The position numbers and the translations under genes are program-made. Under the pieces are notes generated by a model. The model searched no databases. It was not told the origin of the DNA and saw only the letters and a list, made by a program, of their open reading frames with translations. Positions 25,665-32,889 of a DNA stretch of 35,448 nucleotides are shown in pieces (position 1 is the first letter of the stretch; every line of letters starts with the position of its first letter). This DNA is from Bacillus sp. FJAT-47783 (lineage in GTDB: Bacteria; Bacillota; Bacilli; Bacillales; Aeribacillaceae): contig NZ_JAKZKS010000028.1 in the NCBI RefSeq assembly GCF_022808615.1, forward strand, positions 1 to 35,448, in the 5' to 3' direction.

Positions 25665-25678
25665 AGAACGTATGTTCT
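25665..25678. promoter_or_regulatory. LexA (SOS) box upstream of sigO
   Basis: AGAACGTATGTTCT fits the Bacillus LexA/DinR consensus CGAACRNRYGTTYG at 12 of 14 positions, including the whole GAACRNRYGTTY core. It lies 17-30 bp before the sigO start codon, where LexA would block transcription or early elongation. The rest of the gap 25679-26016 is AT-rich and no other site is convincing. Confidence 0.7.
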
Positions 25679-26016
25679 ATTTTGTGGTTAAAAAAAGAAG
25701 GCTCTTGTAGCCAAAGTGTTTTCCTTATTGTACCTACTAAATGATTTTTTTCCAATCAGACAATGTTCTTATATTATATAAAGAAGAAAATTCCTCATTT
25801 TTTACAACCTATTTTATAAGAAATGTTGAAGCTGTTGTGTTTGCTAGATAAGCAATCCTACTTTAGATCAGGAGAAGATCATAATATGGATGGTTTTTTT
25901 AATTAAATCGTAAACCCGCTCATATAATAGGAAGATATAAACAATTCATGATTTATTGTATGCCAATAACTTGACATGTCGAAAATGATATAAAACGAAT
26001 ATAGGAGACGATAAAC

Positions 26017-26151
26017 ATGATATGGGGATTTGTCATTGGCGTTTGGTTAATGCTCGTTTGTGTATTTATGAGTATTTTTCAAGCTGGGAAACGAGCGGAT
26101 AAAGCAAGTGAGGAGTATTGGAAGAAAAAGGACGAGGAAAAGAAACTTTGA
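26017..26151 (+). CDS. Small single-pass membrane protein
   Basis: This 44-codon gene has ATAGGAGA before its ATG. It has one hydrophobic segment (about 3-20) and a highly charged C-terminal tail (KRADKASEEYWKKKDEEKK). Composition, ribosome site and orientation with cvfB support a real gene. I know no specific function. Confidence 0.6.
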   Translation: MIWGFVIGVWLMLVCVFMSIFQAGKRADKASEEYWKKKDEEKKL

Positions 26152-26211
26152 AAAGAGGATGGGTTATAGTGATATAACCGTAATTTAATCGTGGAAAATT
26201 CATTTTTTCTT

Positions 26212-26239
26212 TTGTCACGAAACGAACATATAGTACAAT
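26212..26239 (+). promoter_or_regulatory. Probable promoter of cvfB
   Basis: TTGTCA (26212-26217), a 16-bp spacer and TACAAT (26234-26239) lie 35 bp before the cvfB ATG. Confidence 0.6.
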
Positions 26240-26274
26240 TAAGCTCGATACTAACTATAAAGGAAGATTTGAAT

Positions 26275-27141
26275 ATGAACAAATTAATGCCAGGGGAAAT
26301 GGCGACCTTAACCGTAAAATCCGAAGTACCTTATGGTTACTTTTTAACAAATGGAACGGAAGATGTACTCCTCCATCAATCAGAAATAGAGCAAGAAGAG
26401 CAGCTTCAAATTGATGATACTGTGTCGGTGTTTATTTATCACGATCACGACGGACGACTTTGCGCATCCATGAAAACACCGAAAATCTCTACGGAAAAAT
26501 ATGATTGGGTTGAAGTTGTTGATGTTGTCCCTAAACTAGGTGTGTTTATCGATATCGGCCTGACGAAAGATATTTTACTATCAGCCGATGATTTACCACC
26601 TCTTCCGTCCATCTGGCCCGAAAAAGGAGATCAGCTGTATTGTTCATTAAAAGTAGATAAACGCGGTCGGTTACTCGCGAAACTTGCGACAGAAGATGTC
26701 ATAAAAGAGCTAGTCGTAGAAGCACCAACGTCTGCTTTTAATCAAAATATTCGTGGCCGTGTGTATCGCTCATTGAAAGTCGGCTCGTTTATTCTATCCG
26801 ATGTTGGATACCGCGGATTTATTCATGAATCAGAACGCAAGCATGAACCGAGACTTGGAGAGATTGTAGATGGCCGTATCATTGAAGTAAAAGATGATGG
26901 TACCGTAAATGTTTCATTGCTTCCCCGTAAACATGAATCAATTGAAGACCACGCCGAAATGATTTATACCTTCATGGAAAATCGCGGCGGCGCAATGCCA
27001 TATACGGACAAAAGCGATCCATACGACATTCAAGCTCGCTTTCATATTAGTAAAGCAGCCTTCAAACGTGCTCTCGGGCGTCTAATGAAGGAGAAGAAAG
27101 TATATCAAGAAGATGGTTGGACGTATTTTGTGAAGGAATAG
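26275..27141 (+). CDS. cvfB: CvfB-like S1 RNA-binding protein
   Basis: This 288-residue cytoplasmic RNA-binding protein belongs to the CvfB/YitL family (about 300 residues). It has three S1-type modules followed by a winged-helix end. The start is ATG 26275 (MNKLMPGEMATLTVKSEV) with AAGGAAG upstream; the open frame continues further upstream without a start signal. S1 features are GYFLTNGTEDVLLHQSEI, LGVFIDIGLTKDILLSADDLP and KVGSFILSDVGYRGFIHESE. The winged helix has ARFHISKAAFKRALGRLMKEKKV. In Staphylococcus it affects expression of virulence factors; in Bacillus the role is unclear. Confidence 0.9.
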   Translation: MNKLMPGEMATLTVKSEVPYGYFLTNGTEDVLLHQSEIEQEEQLQIDDTVSVFIYHDHDGRLCASMKTPKISTEKYDWVEVVDVVPKLGVFIDIGLTKDILLSADDLPPLPSIWPEKGDQLYCSLKVDKRGRLLAKLATEDVIKELVVEAPTSAFNQNIRGRVYRSLKVGSFILSDVGYRGFIHESERKHEPRLGEIVDGRIIEVKDDGTVNVSLLPRKHESIEDHAEMIYTFMENRGGAMPYTDKSDPYDIQARFHISKAAFKRALGRLMKEKKVYQEDGWTYFVKE

Positions 27142-27151
27142 TAGTGGGGAC

Positions 27152-27197
27152 CTTCCCCGCACTCGTTCGTTATGTGCGGGGAAGTATTCTATTTTTC
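27152..27197 (+). terminator. Terminator of cvfB
   Basis: CTTCCCCGCAC (27152-27162) pairs perfectly with GTGCGGGGAAG (27174-27184), followed by TATTCTATTTTTC. Confidence 0.85.
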
Positions 27198-27258
27198 TTC
27201 CGAAGCAAGCCTTAATATGAAACTATACCTTTTAAAATGGGCAGTTTCTCATCAGTTC

Positions 27259-27905
27259 ACTACGATTTTCTCGCTTTTCACCACTTTTCGGATCACTTTC
27301 CCCTTTTTCCACCACTTCGCGACTACTTTTTCTCGCTTTTCACCACTTTTTCCATCACTTTCTCACTTTTTTTCATCACTTTCCCTTTTTTCCATCACTT
27401 CTCAACTACTTTTTCTCGCTTTTCACTACTTTTTCCATCACTTTCTCACTTTTTTTTATCACTTTCCCTTTTTTCCATCACTTCGGGACTACTTTTTCCA
27501 TCACTTTCTCACTTTTTTTCATCACTTTCCCTTTTTTCCATCACTTCACGACCACTTTTTCTCGCTTTTCACTACTTTTTCCATCACTTTCTCACGCTTT
27601 TTCATCACTTTCCCCTTTTCCCTTCACTTCTCGACTACTTTTTCTCGCTTTTCACTACTTTTTCCATCACTTTCTCACTTTTTTTCATCACTTTCCTTTT
27701 TTTCCATCACTTCACGACCACTTTTTCTCGCTTTTCACCACTTTTTCCATCACTTTCTCACTTTTTTTCATCACTTTCCCTTTTTTCCATCACTTCGGGA
27801 CTACTTTTTCTCGCTTTTCACTACTTTTTCCATCACTTTCTCACTTTTTTTCATCACTTTCCCTCGTCCTTCCATTACTTCAATAATACTATTTCTCACT
27901 TTCTT
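27259..27905. repeat. 83-bp-period pyrimidine-rich tandem array
   Basis: Units start with ACTACT/ACCACT at 27259, 27322, 27405, 27488, 27551, 27634, 27717 and 27800. Spacings are 83 bp, or 63 bp in two units that lack one 20-bp part. Each 83-bp unit is four degenerate 20-22-bp pieces (ACTTTTTCTCGCTTTTCACT, ACTTTTTCCATCACTTTCTC, and so on). One strand is almost all C/T with regular CAC. Long open frames across it, rich in Phe and Ser, are products of the repeat. The array lies between the convergent cvfB and NERD genes. Confidence 0.85.
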
Positions 27906-27919
27906 TACCTCTGTCACCA

Positions 27920-28924
27920 TTAAATCCCCGCCGTTTTTGAGTCAATCAAAGTTTGCAACTTATATCGCCTACCCTTCGTTGTACCTGTATACTCTAGCTG
28001 AAAAGTATTTAGTAATCGGTAAGCAGATTGTGTACTAGGTAAGTGCAAGAACCTTCGACATTCTTTATTTGTAATAGACTCACCGATAAGTAAGGCATAG
28101 TCTCTTAAAGAATGAAGATGAGCATCATTTGATGTTTGATTACATTTGTTGCAATGCCATTTATTTCGATTTGGGTGTTTTTGGATAGGAATATAATTAC
28201 AATGTGGACAATGAACACCTGTTTGTATTTCTAACTTTCCAATTTTATATTGAGATAGGATATCTGGGTTCAGAGGGGAGTGGTATTTGTTGAAGTAACG
28301 TGAAAGTTTGTTAACTTCCTTAGTTGTGAGTTGGAGTTTTTTGTATTTTGTTTCAAAGTGTTCGATTTTATGAAGCAAATTTGTAGAACGAATCACGATT
28401 TGTCCAACTTCATTTGTATTACCAGTGCTTTTTAAAAGCGTTGCGGGGTTGGTTATAACAATGATTGTTTCAATTGGAAGGTGAAACATCTCTTTAGATT
28501 TGAGGATGGAACGCATCATTTTCTTCTGTCTGTTCAGCTGTAATATCGGATCCGGGAATGCTTCTTCTTGTCCATCTTTTATTCGAATTAACTGACTGAA
28601 TGCTCGATCAAAAATTATTGTCCCCATAATGTTTTTTACTTCAATAATGAGCAAGAAGCTTTTGGATAAAAGAACTGTATCAAATTGCGCAAACTTATTT
28701 TCCCCTACTGGTAAACGCAAATCATGAAATAGGTAGTATTGACTTTTAGGTAAATCGCTAAAAAAATAGTCTAAAGATTGTTCTCCTTCAAATCCTTTTT
28801 TATACTTCGCTAACCGTTCTTCAACCAGCGGCCGTTTAGGATGGTTTTCATCTAGCCTCCTCAATAAAGCTTCACACTTTTGCAATCCTAGAGGAATCAT
28901 TCGTTCCTTTTTAATCAAATTCAT
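27920..28924 (-). CDS. NERD-domain nuclease-related protein with zinc ribbon
   Basis: The start is ATG 28924 (MNLIKKERMIPLGLQK) behind AAAGGAG, giving 334 residues; the frame extends 21 codons upstream without a better start. The NERD domain (about 45-160) holds KGFEGEQSLDYFF, FAQFDTVLLSKSFLLIIEVKN with the D...ExK catalytic-type residues, and PDPILQLNRQKKMM. A zinc ribbon (CPHC...CNKC) follows at about 235-262, then a helical end with a likely winged helix (SAYRLLNTFQLEYTGTTKGR). NERD proteins are thought to act on nucleic acid; this role is not proven. It is a single gene next to a tandem array. Confidence 0.85.
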   Translation of the reverse strand: MNLIKKERMIPLGLQKCEALLRRLDENHPKRPLVEERLAKYKKGFEGEQSLDYFFSDLPKSQYYLFHDLRLPVGENKFAQFDTVLLSKSFLLIIEVKNIMGTIIFDRAFSQLIRIKDGQEEAFPDPILQLNRQKKMMRSILKSKEMFHLPIETIIVITNPATLLKSTGNTNEVGQIVIRSTNLLHKIEHFETKYKKLQLTTKEVNKLSRYFNKYHSPLNPDILSQYKIGKLEIQTGVHCPHCNYIPIQKHPNRNKWHCNKCNQTSNDAHLHSLRDYALLIGESITNKECRRFLHLPSTQSAYRLLNTFQLEYTGTTKGRRYKLQTLIDSKTAGI

Positions 28925-29033
28925 AACACTCCTTTCATTTTTTGGCCTGAACAAAATAAAAAATGGAGTCAGTGATGTACATGACATTCACTGACAAAAG
29001 AAAATACATGACTATTTTACCATTATATATATT

Positions 29034-29507
29034 TCAGTTAAAGAAACTTACATACCGAAAGTAGCTTACTAGATAAACGATCGCAAACAACAAAATCACC
29101 TTCTCCCCTATCCCACCCGTTTGATAAACAGGCAACCCGATTCGTTTTTTGGAAAATGGCAAGAAAAGGGGAACTCCCGCTTTCGAAAGTGCATCCCCTG
29201 CAATATGTAGTATGTAACCAACGGCTAATCCTTTGAAAATATCAAATGGGTAGTTTTACGCAAGAAGGATTAATAGTAGGCAAGGAAGTATGGAGTGCAT
29301 CATCCCACGATGACCAAACAACCTTTTTACTACTACTGATACACCTTTACTCCTTCTACCAATATAGGATTTCGGCTCATCGATATCCGGGAGCACACTA
29401 CCGAGCGTCACACCTGTTACGAAAGCTATATTTAATGGTAAGTCACTATAATCTGCCATGATCACTGCTCCTGCAAGTGAAGTAGCAATATGTGTGTAAT
29501 ATCTCAT
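29034..29507 (-). pseudogene. YdjM-like membrane metal-dependent hydrolase, broken by an in-frame stop
   Basis: ATG 29507 has GGGAGG upstream. The first part shows MRYYTHIATSLAGA, then VLPDIDEP and FGHRGMMHS, the metal-ligand motifs of the YdjM/DUF457 membrane hydrolase family. A TAA at 29256-29258 stops translation after 83 codons. The same frame then continues for 73 codons with typical family sequence (FDIFKGLAVGYILHIAGDALSKAG, here one run with its conserved HxxxD) and ends at TGA 29034. One base change from a Tyr codon would explain it. It is either a recent pseudogene or a sequence error. Confidence 0.8.
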
Positions 29508-29560
29508 GATGACAACCTCCCTGCCCCATCTTACAAGAAGCACCTAGACTAATCAACTAA

Positions 29561-29577
29561 TGTTACTTTTTCTCACA
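29561..29577. promoter_or_regulatory. TnrA box upstream of tnrA
   Basis: TGTTACTTTTTCTCACA fits TGTNAN7TNACA exactly. Its centre is about 50 bp before the predicted transcription start, the usual place for TnrA activation, so positive autoregulation is likely. Confidence 0.8.
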
Positions 29578-29584
29578 TATACAG

Positions 29585-29613
29585 TTACAATTTATAACAA
29601 TATTCAGTATAAT
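29585..29613 (+). promoter_or_regulatory. Promoter of tnrA
   Basis: TTACAA (29585-29590), a 17-bp spacer and TATAAT (29608-29613) lie 31 bp before the start codon. Confidence 0.7.
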
Positions 29614-29644
29614 CTAAATATAAACATTTTTCGAGGTGAAGGCT

Positions 29645-29977
29645 ATGGGGTATGACAAACAAGAATCGTATAAAGATAAAAAAGTTATAACAATCGGGGT
29701 TGTGAGTGAGTTAACAGGATTAACCGAGCGACAAATCCGTTATTACGAAGAGCGAAAACTTATTTTTCCTGAAAGATCAAAACGAGGCAGTCGTAAATAT
29801 TCATTTTCCGATGTTGAATTATTAATGGAAATAGCGAACAAGCGAGAAGACGGCATGCAAACATATGAAATTCGCCAAGAAATGATAAAAACAAAGAAAA
29901 TTGAAGACCCGAACGATATCCGCAAACGAATGCTGAGAGGCCAGATTAACGCACGATTCGGTGTTCAACAAGACTAA
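29645..29977 (+). CDS. tnrA: TnrA, MerR-family global nitrogen regulator
   Basis: TnrA activates genes for nitrogen scavenging and represses others when nitrogen is short; feedback-inhibited glutamine synthetase binds its C-terminus. The start is ATG 29645 with GAGGTGA upstream, which gives 110 residues, the B. subtilis length. The MerR helix-turn-helix is at about 16-48 (TIGVVSELTGLTERQIRYYEERKL) and KRGSRKYSFSDVELL forms the wing. The C-terminal tail GQINARFGVQQD is the part that contacts glutamine synthetase. TnrA rather than GlnR is favoured by the short tail, absence of a linked glnA, and the TnrA boxes before this gene and amtB. Confidence 0.9.
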   Translation: MGYDKQESYKDKKVITIGVVSELTGLTERQIRYYEERKLIFPERSKRGSRKYSFSDVELLMEIANKREDGMQTYEIRQEMIKTKKIEDPNDIRKRMLRGQINARFGVQQD

Positions 29978-29998
29978 TTCCCCTCACCACAAAAACCA

Positions 29999-30015
29999 TG
30001 TTATATTTCCTTACA
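29999..30015. promoter_or_regulatory. TnrA box upstream of amtB
   Basis: TGTTATATTTCCTTACA fits TGTNAN7TNACA exactly. A TAAAAT -10 lies at 30045-30050 with a poor -35, so the site centre is about 50 bp before the start of transcription, as at B. subtilis nrgA. Activation by TnrA is strongly implied. Confidence 0.85.
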
Positions 30016-30087
30016 AAATACCAACATTAAATCTTACATTCAAGTAAAATTTTAATTAACTTACAGCAAATGAAAGGGGAAAGTTAA

Positions 30088-31362
30088 ATGGACACTACGT
30101 TTTTGTTAAACAGTATTTGGGTGATGGTGGCAGCGGTTCTCGTCATTTTAATGATGGGTGGATTTATTCTTCTCGAAACAGGATCAACGCGCATGAAGAA
30201 TGCTGGACATATTGCTGGTAAAACCATTTTGACATTCGCTCTTAGTTCACTTGTTTTCTGGGCTGTTGGATATGGGCTCATTTTTGGAGAAGGAAATGCA
30301 TTCGTTGGTTTAGCGGATTTCTTTTATTCAGGGTATGACATCGAAGGTCTAGGTCTTTCAGGCGCTGTCTTTTTCTTATTCCAACTCGCATTTGCAGGAA
30401 TTTCTTTAACCATTGCCTTTGGTGGTTTTGCAGAGCGCGCGAAGCTTTCTAGCTATCTCTTTTTTTCGGTCCCATTCTCCGTTTTGGTTTATCCGATTAT
30501 TGCCCATTGGATTTGGGGGGGCGGCTGGTTAGCTGAACACGGGAAACAAGATTTTGCTGGCTCTACCGTTGTACACTTAACGGGAGCGATGGCAGCTCTT
30601 GCGGCAACGATTTTATTAAAACCTCGTATTGGCAAATATAACAAAGACGGTTCGGCAAACGATTTGGCTGGTCATAACCAAGTATTCACAGCACTCAGTG
30701 TTTTACTATTATGGGTAGGTTGGTTCGGATTTAACGCAGGCAGTACATTAGCAGTCGATGGGGCATTCTTTGGCTTCGTTGCAGTCAATACAAACTTAGC
30801 AGCTGCTGCTGGAACAATCGCTGCCTTGATCATTTCTTCGGTTGTAACAGGAAAAGCCGATGTGCCCATGATGTTAAACGGCGCTTTAGCAGGTTTAGTT
30901 GCTATTACAGCCTCTTGTGCTTTCGTTAATGTATGGGCAGCTGTTGTGATTGGATTTGTCGCAGGAATTTTCGTTTTCTACAGCATCCGCTTCTTTGAAA
31001 AACGCCGGATTGATGACCCAATCTTTGCTCTTTCAGTTCACGGTACAGCCGGTGTATGGGGAACATTATCGACAGGATTTTTTGCTACTCCTGAATTAGC
31101 ATCCGTCGGGAAACCAGGTTTATTCTATGGCGGCGGGTTCGAACAGCTTGGCGTTCAAGCACTCGGTGTCTTTACTTCCGGATTGTATGCATTCATTGTT
31201 TCTTTCGTCTTATTAGCAGTAATGAAAATAGTGATGAATGGATTACGCGTAACAGAGGAAGAAGAAATTATCGGCCTAGACGTTAGCGAGCACGGCAGTT
31301 ACGGTTATCCAGAATTACTTCGTACTGAACAAAATCACGCATCACTCCAAAAATCTATATAA
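30088..31362 (+). CDS. amtB: Ammonium transporter AmtB/NrgA
   Basis: This trimeric membrane channel takes up ammonium at low concentration. The 424 residues have eleven or so membrane helices. The two pore histidines are His163 (VVHLTGAMAALAATI) and His318 (SVHGTAGVWGTLSTGFF). Other conserved parts are GFILLETGSTRMKN near the N-terminus, FGGFAERAKLSSY, WGGGWL and GWFGFNAGS. AAAGGGGAAAG precedes the ATG. In many Bacilli a PII gene (glnK/nrgB) follows in the same operon; here the next gene is a broken exonuclease, so no linked PII is present. Confidence 0.95.
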   Translation: MDTTFLLNSIWVMVAAVLVILMMGGFILLETGSTRMKNAGHIAGKTILTFALSSLVFWAVGYGLIFGEGNAFVGLADFFYSGYDIEGLGLSGAVFFLFQLAFAGISLTIAFGGFAERAKLSSYLFFSVPFSVLVYPIIAHWIWGGGWLAEHGKQDFAGSTVVHLTGAMAALAATILLKPRIGKYNKDGSANDLAGHNQVFTALSVLLLWVGWFGFNAGSTLAVDGAFFGFVAVNTNLAAAAGTIAALIISSVVTGKADVPMMLNGALAGLVAITASCAFVNVWAAVVIGFVAGIFVFYSIRFFEKRRIDDPIFALSVHGTAGVWGTLSTGFFATPELASVGKPGLFYGGGFEQLGVQALGVFTSGLYAFIVSFVLLAVMKIVMNGLRVTEEEEIIGLDVSEHGSYGYPELLRTEQNHASLQKSI

Positions 31363-31378
31363 ATGAGGTGGGTGATCA

Positions 31379-32000
31379 TTGACGAACAGCACCTACTCAC
31401 ATTTAAGAAATATGCGCAAAAATAAATTCCAGAATATTCAATTAAACAACTCCCATCTTAATACGTTTCACGACTATTTTACTACAGCTACGATTATTGT
31501 ACGGACAACACGATAACTATGAGGCAGGCCACTATTTACAAGTTGATAAGCTTAATAAATGACAAATAATAGAAATAAAGGAATTAACCAACATTCAAGA
31601 AACTGAATTGAAAACCGCTCCCCCGCTATCTGAAGTGTTTCTTCAATTTGATCAATTTATCGAAGGAAGAACATTAGTCGCTCATCATGCAAAGCATGAA
31701 CAAGCCTTTATGAAACAAGCTAACCGACTAATACGACCGAACAGTGAGAAACGCATTCTGGATACCTCTTTTTTCATTCGGCTTATCGATCCTAAATGGA
31801 GCGGATTGACGCTGGATGAATGCTGCTTCCTATGTGGTGTTGAAATCCAAAACCGACATCACGCTCTTGAAGATGCAAAAATGACAGCTCAACTTTGGAG
31901 GCATTATGTAAAGAAGGCAAAGGAGAGGGGCTGCAAAAGTATAAGGGATATGTACGAGGTGGTGGCGAGAGGTGGAGGATCCCTGCTGGAGGAGAGTTAA
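31379..32000 (+). pseudogene. Decayed DnaQ-type 3'-5' exonuclease
   Basis: A TTG start at 31379 behind GAGGTGGG gives 45 codons (TNSTYSHLRNMRKNKF...FTTATIIV) ending in TAA 31514-31516. In another frame, from about 31507, NYEAGHYLQVDKLNK is followed by TGA and then by IKELTNIQETELKTAPPLSEV to the end, including LVAHHAKHEQAFM, ILDTSFFIRLI, LTLDECCFLCGVE and the ExoIII motif HHALEDAKMTAQLW. The segment that should hold the first catalytic motif (DLETTG) is missing. So there is a deletion, a frame change and a stop. The final TAA is supplied by the tandem array that begins at 31996. Confidence 0.8.
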
Positions 32001-32656
32001 ACAAACGTTTAATTAAAAAAAGAAAGAACCTCCAATCCCTAGGGTGGCGGCTTTTTAACGTTCGATTAACTTCAGATGGTGGTAGGCTCCTAAATAATAC
32101 TCGTGGTGTTAAACAAACGTTTAATTAAATAAAAGAAGGATTCTCCAATCTCAAGGTTGGTACTTTTTAACATTCGATAAGTTTCAGGTGCTGACAGACA
32201 CCTAAATAATGATGGGGATGTTAAACAAACGTTTAATTAAATAAAAGAAAGAACCAACAATCCCAAGGGTGGTGGCTTTTTAACATTCGATTAACTTCAG
32301 GTGGTGGCAGGCACCACAATAATACTGGAGGTGTTAAACAAACGTTTAATTTATAAAAGAAGGAACCTCCAATCCCAAGGGTGGTGGCTTTTTAACATTC
32401 GATAAGTTTCAGGTGCTGACAGACACCTAAATAATGATGGAGATGTTAAACAAACGTTTAATTAACAAAAGAAAGAACCATCAATCCCTAGGGTGGCGGC
32501 TTTTTAACGTTCGATTAACTTCAGATGGTGGCAGGCTCCTAAATAATACTCGTGGTGTTAAACAAACGTTTAATTAAATAAAAGAAAGAACCAACAATCT
32601 CAAGGGTGGTGGCTTTTTAACGTTCGATTAACTTCAGATGGTGACAGGCTCCTAAT
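31996..32656. repeat. Six-unit, 112-bp tandem array with an invariant TTAAACAAACGTTTAA core
   Basis: Units begin at 31996, 32108, 32220, 32333, 32445 and 32557 (spacing 112-113 bp); the last is cut at about 32656. Each unit has GTTAAACAAACGTTTAAT, an A/G-rich stretch, a hairpin-like C/G block ending GGCTTTTTAAC, and CATTCGATTAACTTCAGGTGG followed by a short GGTG...CACC hairpin. Sub-types run A-B-C-B-A-C (units 1 and 5, 2 and 4, 3 and 6 are most alike). No unique spacers are present. It sits between the broken exonuclease and the oxidoreductase gene. Confidence 0.9.
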
Positions 32657-32803
32657 ATTCCCCTGCATCCTCAAAATAACCTCAGCAATGAAAGCAGATC
32701 CGATAAAGGTTCCAAGAAATACACAGAAGGCAACGACTATACTGCGCCATCGTAAGTTGACAAAATTTGTCCAGTTTCGGTCGAAAGTATGGAACGTGGA
32801 CAC
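32600..32803 (-). CDS. Possible small membrane protein, 3' end replaced by repeat DNA
   Basis: A 67-codon frame starts at GTG 32803 without a clear ribosome site. Residues about 1-18 (STFHTFDRNWTNFVNLRW) and a membrane segment (about 20-45, SIVVAFCVFLGTFIGSAFIA) look like real protein. The last about 17 residues are read from the end of the tandem array, so the original gene was probably truncated. It could be a pseudogene or chance. Confidence 0.3.
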   Translation of the reverse strand: MSTFHTFDRNWTNFVNLRWRSIVVAFCVFLGTFIGSAFIAEVILRMQGNIRSLSPSEVNRTLKSHHP

Positions 32804-32889
32804 TAGTTGTTACTTCTATCAAAGGAGTGACAGTCATCTAACAAATTGTTAAGATAAAGTCATATTCATCTTAGAAGGAGGAAACACCC

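Noticed and set aside
25971-25995. TTGACA followed by TATAAA before the 44-codon gene
   Set aside because: The spacing is only 12-14 bp, too short for a normal promoter.
27172-28038. Long plus-strand reading frames (288 and 228 codons) rich in Phe, Ser and His
   Set aside because: They are the translation of the 83-bp tandem array. They have no ribosome site, show repeat composition in more than one frame, and one runs into the opposite NERD gene.
32041-32620. T-box-like AGGGTGG followed by a T-run in each unit of the 112-bp array
   Set aside because: Only a short piece of the T-box sequence is matched, the rest of the leader structure is missing, and no aminoacyl-tRNA synthetase or amino-acid gene follows.
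31996-32656. Possible CRISPR array
   Set aside because: The repeated unit is the whole 112 bp and no unique spacers lie between constant repeats. No cas genes are nearby.
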